Assembly: GCA_016711875.1 (NCBI GenBank)
Contig: JADJSD010000001.1
Span: forward strand, 1,054,001 to 1,118,000
Source of the DNA: Betaproteobacteria bacterium
GTDB lineage: Bacteria > Pseudomonadota > Gammaproteobacteria > Burkholderiales > Usitatibacteraceae
DNA length: 64,000 nucleotides
Reading direction: 5' to 3'
Shown here piece by piece: positions 1 through 9,078 of this stretch. The position numbers and the translations under genes were made by a program. Numbering within the stretch: the first letter of the stretch is position 1; the number at the start of each line of letters is the position of its first letter. Below the pieces are notes generated by a model that was not told the DNA's origin, searched no databases, and worked only from the letters and a program-made list of their open reading frames with translations.

Positions 1-270
1 CGTGTAGCCGTCGGCCGGGGCCTTCGCCACGAAGTCCGCGCCGATGTTGCCGCCGGCACCGGGCTTGTTGTCGATGAGGACCTGCTGCTTCCACAGAACC
101 GAGAGCCGCTGGCCGAGCGCGCGGGCCACGACGTCGGTGGCGCCGCCGGGCGCGAAGGGCACGACGATCCGGACGGTCTTCTCCGGAAAGGCGGCGTGGG
201 CATTCAGGGTGAAGAGGCTCGCGAGCAGCGTCGCGCACGCGGCAAGGCCGCGATGGGTTCGGGACTTCAT
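1..270 (-). CDS. Bug-family tripartite tricarboxylate transporter substrate-binding protein, N-terminal part
   Basis: These are the first 90 residues of a Bug-type periplasmic receptor; the rest lies beyond the left edge. These receptors deliver carboxylates to a TctAB-type membrane transporter. A signal peptide is visible: basic MKSRTHRG, a hydrophobic core, and a probable cleavage after the AHA at residues 24-26. The mature part opens with the family motif FPEKTVRIVVPFAPGGATD and continues with KPGAGGNIGADFVAKAPADG. The ATG is preceded by AGGAGGA at good spacing. It lies 97 bases downstream of the LarA-like gene on the same strand, so it may be the last gene of that unit. The ligand cannot be read from this fragment. 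Confidence 0.88.
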   Translation of the reverse strand, partial: MKSRTHRGLAACATLLASLFTLNAHAAFPEKTVRIVVPFAPGGATDVVARALGQRLSVLWKQQVLIDNKPGAGGNIGADFVAKAPADGYT

Positions 271-367
271 GGTTTCTTTCCTCCTGGCTTTCGGGGTTTC
301 GGACGGGCCGACCCGACGGGCGGGTCGACACGCTTGAGGGACGAGGCGATCGGCCGGGGCTTCCCCG

Positions 368-1672
368 CTACGCCACCACGGGAACCACGTACGGCCCCTC
401 GGGGATGACCGCGAGGCCACCGCCCGGGGAGCGGGCCAGGGCCTGCGCGAGCGCCTCCTCCACGGAGTCGATCATCTCGACGCCGGTGATCTGCCGGTCG
501 GCGCCCTTCAGGCCCGTGGTGTAGAGCTGCACGCGGGTCGCCCGCGTGGACTTGAGCTGCATCTCGGTCTGCCACTCGTCGATGTCGGCGAAGTCCTTGG
601 CGAGGAGCGACTGGAGGAACGCATCGGGCCCGTCGCGGACGAGGCGCTCCTGCGCGCGGCGGTATTCCTCGGAGCCGATCCCTTCCGAGCAGGCCGAGAC
701 GACGATGATCGTGCCGCCCTCGGCGACGATGTCGAGGGGCGTCACCATGCACTTCACGGTCTGGTAGTAGGTCTTGTCGAGCGGGTAGCCGGCCGACGAC
801 GTGAGCACCGTGCCGAACTTGCGCCCGATGGGCACGCGCGTGCTTTCCGCGACGAAGGCGACCGCCTCGAGGTGGCTTTCGATCACCTCGCCGCAGTTGA
901 TGTGCGAGAGCGCGCGGTGCTCGTCGATGACGGTGTTGATGGCGTACACGTCGCCCAGCATTTTCACGATCTCGAGCTGCTCCTCGTGCAGCGGGTTGCC
1001 GGCGAGGTTGCACTGCGAGGCCGCGGGGTTCTCCATGAAGCGCGCGCTGTGGAAGGTGGTGATGGTGTCCTTGTGCGCGACGCCGGGGGCGATCACCTTG
1101 CGCCCGCCCGAGTAGCCGGCCATGAAGTGCGGCTCGACCAGGCCCGTCGCGATGCGGATGTCCGCCTCCACGAACCGGCGGTCGAGCTTGACCGGCGTTC
1201 GCCGGATCGACGTGAAGCCCAGGTCGACGTGGGCGGCGCTGTCCCGCGCGAAGTGGTTCTCCACGCGCACGTTCGCCATCACCCACGGGTCGCCGACCAC
1301 CTCGGCGAGCTCCTCGCCTTCGTTGGGACGGTGCAGGCCCGTCGCGACGAGGACGACGATGTCCGCGAGAGCGATGCCGGCCGAGCGCAGGCGCTCGATG
1401 AGCGGCCGAAGGAAGAGGTGGTTGGGGACGGGGCGCGTGATGTCGCAGATGAGGATGCACGCGGACTTCTTGCCGCGCGCCAGCACCTCGAACGGCGCCG
1501 AGCCCACGGGATGGGAGAGCGCGTGCTCGACGGCGGCTTTCGGGTCTGGATAGGTGGGCAGCGGGCGCTTGCCGATCAGGGCGGGTTCCGCGCCCGCAGG
1601 CATGCGGATGCGGATGCCTTCGCGGCCGTAGAGCATGAAGACGCTGCCGTCCGGCGCCGGGTGGGTGTCCAT
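368..1672 (-). CDS. LarA-family nickel-pincer-dependent racemase/epimerase
   Basis: 434 residues, normal for the LarA (DUF2088) family, which racemises or epimerises 2-hydroxy acids using a nickel-pincer nucleotide bound covalently to a lysine. The ligand set is complete and spaced as in Lactobacillus plantarum LarA (H108, H174, K184, H200): H114 in TGLHRP, H182 in EPHFMAGYSGGRK, K192 in the same motif, and H208 in TFHSA. DITRP (77-81) is also present. The cofactor makers LarB, LarC and LarE are not in the window, so cofactor supply is assumed. It follows two MaoC-fold genes and precedes a Bug receptor, which suggests hydroxy-acid catabolism. The family includes racemases for acids other than lactate, so the substrate is open. 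Confidence 0.85.
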   Translation of the reverse strand: MDTHPAPDGSVFMLYGREGIRIRMPAGAEPALIGKRPLPTYPDPKAAVEHALSHPVGSAPFEVLARGKKSACILICDITRPVPNHLFLRPLIERLRSAGIALADIVVLVATGLHRPNEGEELAEVVGDPWVMANVRVENHFARDSAAHVDLGFTSIRRTPVKLDRRFVEADIRIATGLVEPHFMAGYSGGRKVIAPGVAHKDTITTFHSARFMENPAASQCNLAGNPLHEEQLEIVKMLGDVYAINTVIDEHRALSHINCGEVIESHLEAVAFVAESTRVPIGRKFGTVLTSSAGYPLDKTYYQTVKCMVTPLDIVAEGGTIIVVSACSEGIGSEEYRRAQERLVRDGPDAFLQSLLAKDFADIDEWQTEMQLKSTRATRVQLYTTGLKGADRQITGVEMIDSVEEALAQALARSPGGGLAVIPEGPYVVPVVA

Positions 1673-1759
1673 GGTTTCACTCCTCGCGATGTCCTGGGGC
1701 GAGGCACATGAAACCGCGTTCCGGCGCCAAATGCAAAGGCACCGTGGGGGGAAGCCTCC

Positions 1760-2263
1760 CTAGAGGCCGATGACGCCCAGCGTGACCGTCGGCAGGGGCG
1801 TGCGGGGGCGGCAGACCTTGCTCTCGGGCACCAGGACTTCCGCGACGCCCCGGATGACCGTCTCGCCGCGCTGGTTCACCACGAGGCAATCGAAGGTCGC
1901 GCGGCGCGTCGTGTCGTTCTTCTCGCGGCACGTCACGGACGCCGTGACGGTATCGCCGAGGCGGACCGGGCGCGAGAAGTGCAGCGACTGGTCCAGGTAG
2001 ATGGTCCCGGGGCCGGGAAGCTTCGTGCCCAGCACCGCGGAAATGAGTGCGCCGCCCCACAGTCCGTGCGCGATGACGCCTTGGAATGGCGTGTCCTTGG
2101 CGTACTCGCGGTCCAGGTGCGCCGGATTCACGTCCCCCGAAACGGCGGCGAAGAGCTGGATGTCCTCCAGCCCGAGGGAGCGCACCATCTCGGCGTGCGC
2201 GCCTATCTCCAGCTGGTGGATCGGGACGTTCTCGATCAATACGTGGGGCATGTGCATATCCAT
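1760..2263 (-). CDS. MaoC-fold (R)-specific hydratase-like protein, first of a tandem pair
   Basis: A 167-residue single hot-dog-fold protein of the MaoC/(R)-enoyl-CoA hydratase type. The hydratase dyad is visible as D44 and H49 in VSGDVNPAHLDREYA, followed by IAHGLWGGALISAVLGTKLPGPGT. I placed the start at the ATG at 2263, which has AGGAAG upstream, rather than 14 codons earlier. It is a close paralogue of the next gene upstream (2373-2867), with the dyad at identical residue numbers. Members of this family act on acyl-CoA or acyl-ACP substrates, or form part of phosphotransacetylase fusions; which applies is not shown here. Clustering with the LarA-like gene suggests the same pathway. Confidence 0.82.
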   Translation of the reverse strand: MDMHMPHVLIENVPIHQLEIGAHAEMVRSLGLEDIQLFAAVSGDVNPAHLDREYAKDTPFQGVIAHGLWGGALISAVLGTKLPGPGTIYLDQSLHFSRPVRLGDTVTASVTCREKNDTTRRATFDCLVVNQRGETVIRGVAEVLVPESKVCRPRTPLPTVTLGVIGL

Positions 2264-2372
2264 GGCGCAGCTTCCTCGTGGCGACGCGAGGGCGCGTCGA
2301 CTCATCCAGCCTACGCCGGCGATCCCGGCGCTTTCTGACCTAGCGCATCAAAACGGGGGACGGGTGTTGGCC

Positions 2373-2867
2373 TTAGGGCTCCAGCCGAACGTGCGGAAGA
2401 GGCCGGCGCAGGCGGCGCACCTTGGTCACGGGCACGACCACGTCCGCCTCGCCGGTGATGACGTCGCGGCCGAGCCGGTCGGTGACGCGGCATTCGAATG
2501 TCGCGCGGTGCCTTTCCGCGTCCTTCGACGTGCATTTCACGGAAACCGTCAGCGCGTCTCCCAGGTGCACGGGGCGCCGGAAGCGAAGCGACTGGCCCAG
2601 GTAGATGGTGCCGGGTCCCGGCAGGCGCGTGCCCAGGACGGCGGAGATGAGCGAGCCGCCCCACATGCCGTGGGCGATGATCTCGTGGAATTCGCTGTGC
2701 GCCGCGTACTCGGGATCGAGGTGCGCGGGATTCACGTCGCCCGAGACGTGGGCGAATAGCAGGATGTCGTCGGGGTAGAGCGTGCGCTGGACGTGCGCCT
2801 CGGCGCCGACCGCGAGCTCCTCGAAGGTGACGTTCTCGATGACCGCGGGTTCCAGGCAGGTATCCAC
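2373..2867 (-). CDS. MaoC-fold (R)-specific hydratase-like protein, second of a tandem pair
   Basis: A 164-residue MaoC-fold protein with the dyad D44/H49 in HVSGDVNPAHLDPEYA and the block IAHGMWGGSLISAVLGTRLPGPGT, nearly the same as in its neighbour. The reading frame is open far upstream into glmS antisense, so the start matters. I chose GTG at 2867 because AAGGAGG lies eight bases before it and residue numbering then matches the paralogue. The two copies differ most at the N-terminus and after residue 110, which suggests an old duplication with diverged specificity or a heteromeric hydratase. It lies 104 bases downstream of glmS on the same strand. Confidence 0.82.
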   Translation of the reverse strand: MDTCLEPAVIENVTFEELAVGAEAHVQRTLYPDDILLFAHVSGDVNPAHLDPEYAAHSEFHEIIAHGMWGGSLISAVLGTRLPGPGTIYLGQSLRFRRPVHLGDALTVSVKCTSKDAERHRATFECRVTDRLGRDVITGEADVVVPVTKVRRLRRPLPHVRLEP

Positions 2868-2971
2868 GTTCTCGCCTCCTTCCCTGGCACCGGGGACTCC
2901 CGGCGTCGATGGAAGTGAGCGTAGCCGGCCCGCGCGGGGGCCGATCGGCGGAAAAGCGCGGGAAACGCGGA

Positions 2972-4804
<1,833 letters not shown>

Positions 4805-4890
4805 GGACCCGATTCTCTCACGGGGTCCGTGACCTGCGAATTTCGGGATTTTCCTTCGCCGTTACATCCGTCACGCCTCCCGGCACCGAT

Positions 4891-7758
4891 TCAGGGCACG
4901 CCGTGGAGGACGAAGGCCGCCCAGTGGGCCGGGGCGGCGTGGGGTCCGCGGCTGCGGGCCAGCTCGAGCTTGGTTTCGCGAAGCGCCTTCGCCGGCTGCA
5001 GGCCCTTGCGAAGGCGGTTGTAGAAGCGCGGCATGAAGTCGGCGGCGGCGGCATCCGACACCGGCCACAGCGTGAGGAGCACGTCGCGCGCGCCGGCCTG
5101 CAGGAGCGCGTAGGGAAGGCCCATCACCCCCTCCCCGGCGAGGAGCGTGCCGCGCCCCGTGTCGCAGGCCGAGAGCACGACGAGGTCGCTTCGCAGGCGA
5201 TACACGGGCCACTCGGCCGCGGTGACGATGCCGTCGTTCGCTTCGTCCGCCGCGTCCTTCGCCAGTACCACGCCCGAAAGGCTGCTGCCTCGCGGCGAGA
5301 GGAATGCGTGCGAGGCGATGTGGATGTAGCGGAAGCGTTCGAGATCACCCGAGGCATCCAGCTTCGCGAAGGCGGCCTCGGTGGCCTGCGCTCCCGTGAG
5401 CGTGACGCGCCGGTCGGCGGGGAAGAGGTTCGCGACGGCGCTCACCTCGCGCTCGGCCGCGGGCAGCTCGGGCCAGTCTCCCCCGGCGCGGCTCACGCCG
5501 ATGCCGAGGAACTCGCGGTTCGCGCCGGGCGCGAGCACGCGTGCCGCCCTTGCCTTGCCCGCCGTGATGACCGCGAGCGAGGGCGCGATCGTGATCTCGT
5601 GGTTCTCGACGACGCGCTTGCCGCCGATCTCGAGCAGTTCGAAGGGCAGGAAGGCGAGGGGACCGTCGGGGGACACGATCCAGCGCGGCGACTTGCCCAC
5701 GTGCGGCGCGAGGGGCGCGAGGAGCTTCTGCGACAGGAAGCGCGCGATCTCGGTGGCGTCCTTCGTGCGATCGGTGGCGCCTGGAGGCTTCGACAGCGAC
5801 CACCGGTAGCCTTCGGCCGTGCGCCAGACGCGCTCGCTTGCCGGGTCGGTCGTTGCGGTGAGCCGCCGCAACGCTTCCACGGTATCGGCCAGGCGATCCA
5901 CGCGGCCGAGATCGATTCCGGTGACGGGCAAGTCCTTGCCGGCAAGGAGGGCGACGGCGCGGTCGTCGTCCACCACGTAGTCGATGAAGACGGCACCCTT
6001 GGGCAGCGTAGCGAGGCGATCGGCGAGGCCGAATCGCTTCGTCGTGCTTGCCGCGGGGCGCAGGGTTCGCAGCTTCGCTTCGGCTTCGGCACGTTCGTTC
6101 GCCGCCCGCAGGTAGGGCGCCGAGCCGGGCTCGTTCGCCGCCAGTGCTTCCTCGGCCTTGGCGAGGCGCCACGCCGCTTCGCGCGCTTCCGTCCTCGCCA
6201 CCTGGCCGCGGCCGCTCGTCGCTTGCGGCTCGGCGAGGGAGCGGCCCTTGGCGAGTTCGGCCACTTCGAGGGCGCGGGTGGGGTCGGTGGCGGCGAGGAG
6301 ACGGACGTAGGTCTTGTAGCCGGCCAGCTGGAAGAGCGATTCGATGCCTTGGGAGAGCTGGCGACGGTGGGTGTCGCTTCCGCTGGCGAGGACGCCGTCC
6401 CTCGCCTCGCTCCGCACGACGAAGGCATCGAGCGTCTCGCGGGCGGCCGCGATCTCGTCGGCCGCGACCTGGATCGTCGCGAGGCTGCGCAAGGACTCCA
6501 GCGTCTTCGGGTGCTGGCGGCCCAGGCGCTCCTCGTCCGCCTCGAGCACGCGGGACTGCAGCGCGATCGCTTCGTCCTTGCGGCCGAGCCTTGAAAGGAC
6601 GGCGGCGCGAAGCGACGCAGCGCCAAGCCGCTCGCGAGGCTGGCCCTTCAGGGACGCGTCGGGCGCCGCAGCCGCCGGAAGCAGGTCGAGCGCGGCCTGC
6701 GCCTCCCCTCTCTGGAGCCGGACGAACGCGAGAAGCTGCCGGTGCTCCCGGGAATCGTCGTCCGATGTCGCGGCTTGCCGAGCGGCCGCCTCCATCAGGT
6801 CGAGGGCGCCCTCGTTGTCCCCGAGCTGAAGCGTGACGAAGGCGAGGTTTCTCGCCGCTTCCTGCGTCAGGCGATTCGACCCGCCCAATGCCTTGCGTCG
6901 AACCGCGTGCACGTCGGCAAACAACGCACGGGCTTCTTCGAGCCGGCCTTGCGACCAGAGCATCGTCGCCAGGAGCGACTTCATTCTCGCGACTTCCGGG
7001 TGGTTTGCGCCGAGCGACCGCTGCTGGTCCGGCAAGGCCAGCTCGACCTCCCGGAGAGTGCGTTCGCTGCCGCGAAACTCCCAGGATGTCGTCTTGAGGT
7101 TGTGCCAGGCAAACACGGTCTGCTCGTGGTTCGGGCCCAGCGTCGCGAGCCGAGCCGCGTAAACCTGTTCATAGAGGGCCTGCGCGCCCGCCAGGTCTCC
7201 CGCATCCCCCAGTGCAGCCGCATAGTTGTTGCGCGCGCGCAGCGAGTCGGCGGACAAAGGACCGTCGACGCGATCGCGCCGGGCGACCAGGTCGCGATAG
7301 ACCTCGATGGCCTCCTGCGTTCTGCCTTGGCGGCGCAGGGCGACCGCAACCAGGTTCTGGGCTTCGAGGGCAGGCCGTGCGTCCGCTCCGCCCTCGGCAC
7401 GGGCGAGCCCCCAGGCTTCGCGCGCAACCCGGTCCATCTCGCCGATCCGGCCGGTCTGGAACAGCGCCTGCGAACGCACGAGCAGCGCAGCGATCCTCAG
7501 GGACGAAGGAACGGCATCCCCCAGCGCCGCGAGTCGCCCCGTCAGCTCGAGCACATCGGCATGGCGGCGTTCGCGGTAGGCTGCACGCGCCGCGTCAACG
7601 AGGCATTCCGGCTGCCGCTCCCGCTCCCGCGACTGCGCTTCGCCCGCCGGCGCAGGGCAGGCTTCCGCGAAGGCCGGGGATGCCCAGGAGATTCCGGCAC
7701 AGGCAAGCACGAGGATTGCCGGACGCCCGAGCAGCAGTGGTATAAACGCGAAACCCAT
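4891..7758 (-). CDS. Exported TPR-repeat protein with C-terminal CHAT (caspase-like) protease domain
   Basis: 955 residues. The N-terminus (about 1-31) looks like a signal peptide ending SPAFA. Residues about 45-480 are tetratricopeptide repeats with the kinesin-light-chain-like spacing seen in CHAT proteins. The C-terminal 300 residues are a CHAT domain with the caspase-type dyad: H817 in YIHIASHAF and C865 in VLSACDTG, then GEGVMGLPYALLQAGARDVLLTLWPV in two conserved parts. CHAT domains are clan CD peptidases; some are activated by partner proteins in defence or signalling, and many are uncharacterised. The start codon lies only 23 bases from the divergent start of the small basic gene, so this start is less certain than the rest. 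Substrate and role are unknown. Confidence 0.86.
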   Translation of the reverse strand: MGFAFIPLLLGRPAILVLACAGISWASPAFAEACPAPAGEAQSRERERQPECLVDAARAAYRERRHADVLELTGRLAALGDAVPSSLRIAALLVRSQALFQTGRIGEMDRVAREAWGLARAEGGADARPALEAQNLVAVALRRQGRTQEAIEVYRDLVARRDRVDGPLSADSLRARNNYAAALGDAGDLAGAQALYEQVYAARLATLGPNHEQTVFAWHNLKTTSWEFRGSERTLREVELALPDQQRSLGANHPEVARMKSLLATMLWSQGRLEEARALFADVHAVRRKALGGSNRLTQEAARNLAFVTLQLGDNEGALDLMEAAARQAATSDDDSREHRQLLAFVRLQRGEAQAALDLLPAAAAPDASLKGQPRERLGAASLRAAVLSRLGRKDEAIALQSRVLEADEERLGRQHPKTLESLRSLATIQVAADEIAAARETLDAFVVRSEARDGVLASGSDTHRRQLSQGIESLFQLAGYKTYVRLLAATDPTRALEVAELAKGRSLAEPQATSGRGQVARTEAREAAWRLAKAEEALAANEPGSAPYLRAANERAEAEAKLRTLRPAASTTKRFGLADRLATLPKGAVFIDYVVDDDRAVALLAGKDLPVTGIDLGRVDRLADTVEALRRLTATTDPASERVWRTAEGYRWSLSKPPGATDRTKDATEIARFLSQKLLAPLAPHVGKSPRWIVSPDGPLAFLPFELLEIGGKRVVENHEITIAPSLAVITAGKARAARVLAPGANREFLGIGVSRAGGDWPELPAAEREVSAVANLFPADRRVTLTGAQATEAAFAKLDASGDLERFRYIHIASHAFLSPRGSSLSGVVLAKDAADEANDGIVTAAEWPVYRLRSDLVVLSACDTGRGTLLAGEGVMGLPYALLQAGARDVLLTLWPVSDAAAADFMPRFYNRLRKGLQPAKALRETKLELARSRGPHAAPAHWAAFVLHGVP
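7716..7746 (+). promoter_or_regulatory. Possible sigma70 promoter of the small basic gene
   Basis: TTGCCG at 7716-7721 and TATAAA at 7741-7746 are separated by 19 bases and lie 35 bases before the ATG at 7782. The site overlaps the signal-peptide codons of the divergent CHAT gene. The spacing is longer than ideal, so this is a weak call. Confidence 0.3.
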
Positions 7759-7781
7759 TGGCGACCACAGGGAGTGAACCC

Positions 7782-8036
7782 ATGAAGACTAAAGCACGCA
7801 AGGCAGCCAAGAAAGCGGCAGGCACGCCGATGGCGAAGTCCAAGGCGAGAATCAACAAGCTGCCCAAGGGAAGCAGCCTGGTGGTGCCCATCGCGAAGCG
7901 GAAGGTGGTCACGCACACGATCAACGTCCCGAAGGACGTGGACGAAGTCGTCGTGAGGATCGTGCTGGGGGGCGCCAAGGTGAAGGCGCTTTCCTACATC
8001 GGGCCGAAGAGCCAAGCCGACGACGACGTGGGCTGA
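7782..8036 (+). CDS. Small basic hypothetical protein
   Basis: An 84-residue protein I do not recognise. The first 30 residues are rich in Lys and Ala (MKTKARKAAKKAAGTPMAKS) and look like a disordered nucleic-acid- or acid-binding tail. The rest is a compact segment with alternating hydrophobic residues (KRKVVTHTINVPKDVDEVVV, then RIVLGGAKVKAL). I chose the ATG at 7782, which has GGGAG upstream, rather than one eight codons earlier. A TATAAA with TTGCCG 19 bases before it (7716-7746) could be its promoter. It is the only plus-strand gene between two minus-strand genes of the signalling block. Probably real because of the RBS and balanced composition, but the function is unknown. Confidence 0.6.
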   Translation: MKTKARKAAKKAAGTPMAKSKARINKLPKGSSLVVPIAKRKVVTHTINVPKDVDEVVVRIVLGGAKVKALSYIGPKSQADDDVG

Positions 8037-8075
8037 GCCCGTCCGAAGAACGGGCGCGGGGCGGCGCCCTTCGAC

Positions 8076-8873
8076 TCAGGACGCGGTCGCCTTCAGCTCC
8101 GCACGCTCGGCTGCCCGTTTGAGTCCCGCCGCGCGAAGGGACGCGGCAACCAACCGCCATTCGGAGGCACCCGAAGCCTTGGGCACCTCGCTTGCGTCCT
8201 GAACGGCGAACTCCGTCCAGTCCACGGGCGGCTCCGCGGGATTCACCCCGCTCACGCCCCAGACATAGGTGCGGCCCGCCTCCAGCTTCACGGATTCGGG
8301 AAGCGTGTAGCTGCCGCCTTCCACGCGCGCCCTGTGGACCACTTGGCCTTCCTGCGTGGCGATCTCGAGTCGCACCAGGTTCGGGCGCCCCTTCCAACGG
8401 TAGATCCTGGCCTCGTCCGCCATGACGAAGCCATCCGGCCCCTCCAGCAGACGCGCATCGGCGCTTCGCATGCGCAGGCTGCCGAGCGCGACGTCCTGGC
8501 TGGTGATCTTCACCTTGCGCAACTGCGCATCGACGGTTCGAACGGAATCCAGCGTCCCGGACTCGGCCCGGGGTCCCTGCGCCGTGAGCGCGATCGTGGC
8601 GGGACCGCGCACGGGCTGGATGCTGCCCGCCGCGGAATCCAGAAGCTCGACGCGCGCGCCCTCGGGCACCGACAAGCGGGCACCGGGCTTGAGCGTATCG
8701 AAAAGGGCGACGGGCTGCGTCGAGCCCGCGCGAGTGACGGCGCCGCGTACGTCCGTGACGAGCAGGTCCGCGGCGAAGGAATCGGTGCACCCGATGAGCA
8801 GCAGCACGGCCACGAACGCGAGCGTGGCGAGGCCGGTCGGGGCACCTTCGTCTCGTTGTGCCTGCGGAATCAT
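8076..8873 (-). CDS. Exported FecR-like protein of unknown function
   Basis: A 265-residue protein with an N-terminal hydrophobic segment (about 13-28) ending LLIGC. Cys29 could be lipidated; cleavage at SFA-A is the alternative. The segment after it (DVRGAVTRAGSTQPVALFDT, then LKPGARLSVPEGARVELLDS) has the beta-rich pattern of FecR-type extracytoplasmic domains. The C-terminal half has SYTLPESVKLEAGRTYVWGV, like an Ig-like or beta-sandwich module. The start at 8873 has AGGGAGAT upstream and leaves a proper signal sequence; the frame is open 58 codons further. It lies between a CHASE2 cyclase gene and the CHAT gene, both on the same strand, which suggests an envelope sensor or scaffold role. 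No enzyme motif was seen. Confidence 0.7.
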   Translation of the reverse strand: MIPQAQRDEGAPTGLATLAFVAVLLLIGCTDSFAADLLVTDVRGAVTRAGSTQPVALFDTLKPGARLSVPEGARVELLDSAAGSIQPVRGPATIALTAQGPRAESGTLDSVRTVDAQLRKVKITSQDVALGSLRMRSADARLLEGPDGFVMADEARIYRWKGRPNLVRLEIATQEGQVVHRARVEGGSYTLPESVKLEAGRTYVWGVSGVNPAEPPVDWTEFAVQDASEVPKASGASEWRLVAASLRAAGLKRAAERAELKATAS

Positions 8874-9030
8874 CGGAATCTCCCTGCGGGGAAAGAAAGC
8901 TCCCCCCGGCGCGAGCCGGAGGGAGTGGAATGCGGGCGGAATGCTCTTGGCCTCACTTCGCCCGGCCGTTCGCAGGAGAGGAGGGCCCCGCGAACATGAA
9001 TTCACTTTACGCGGGGGTGCGGCCGGTCGA

Positions 9031-9048
9031 AATGCGAAATAGCGCATT
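9031..9048. promoter_or_regulatory. Inverted repeat, possible operator upstream of the FecR-like gene
   Basis: AATGCG and CGCATT, separated by AAATAG, form a perfect 6-base inverted repeat in the 205-base gap between the cyclase and the FecR-like gene. The dyad spacing is within the range used by Crp/Fnr-family regulators, but the sequence is not the standard Crp or Fnr half-site. It could be an operator or chance. Confidence 0.2.
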
Positions 9049-9078
9049 CGTTTTGCCGAATATCACGCAATTGCCGCG

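Noticed and set aside
4805..4890. glmS ribozyme or riboswitch upstream of glmS
   Set aside because: The gap is only 86 bases and shows no ribozyme-like core; this element is typical of Gram-positive bacteria.
8037..8055. Hairpin GCCCGT/ACGGGC after the small basic gene as a terminator
   Set aside because: The stem is only six base pairs and is followed by a G-rich tract, not T, so it is not a convincing terminator.
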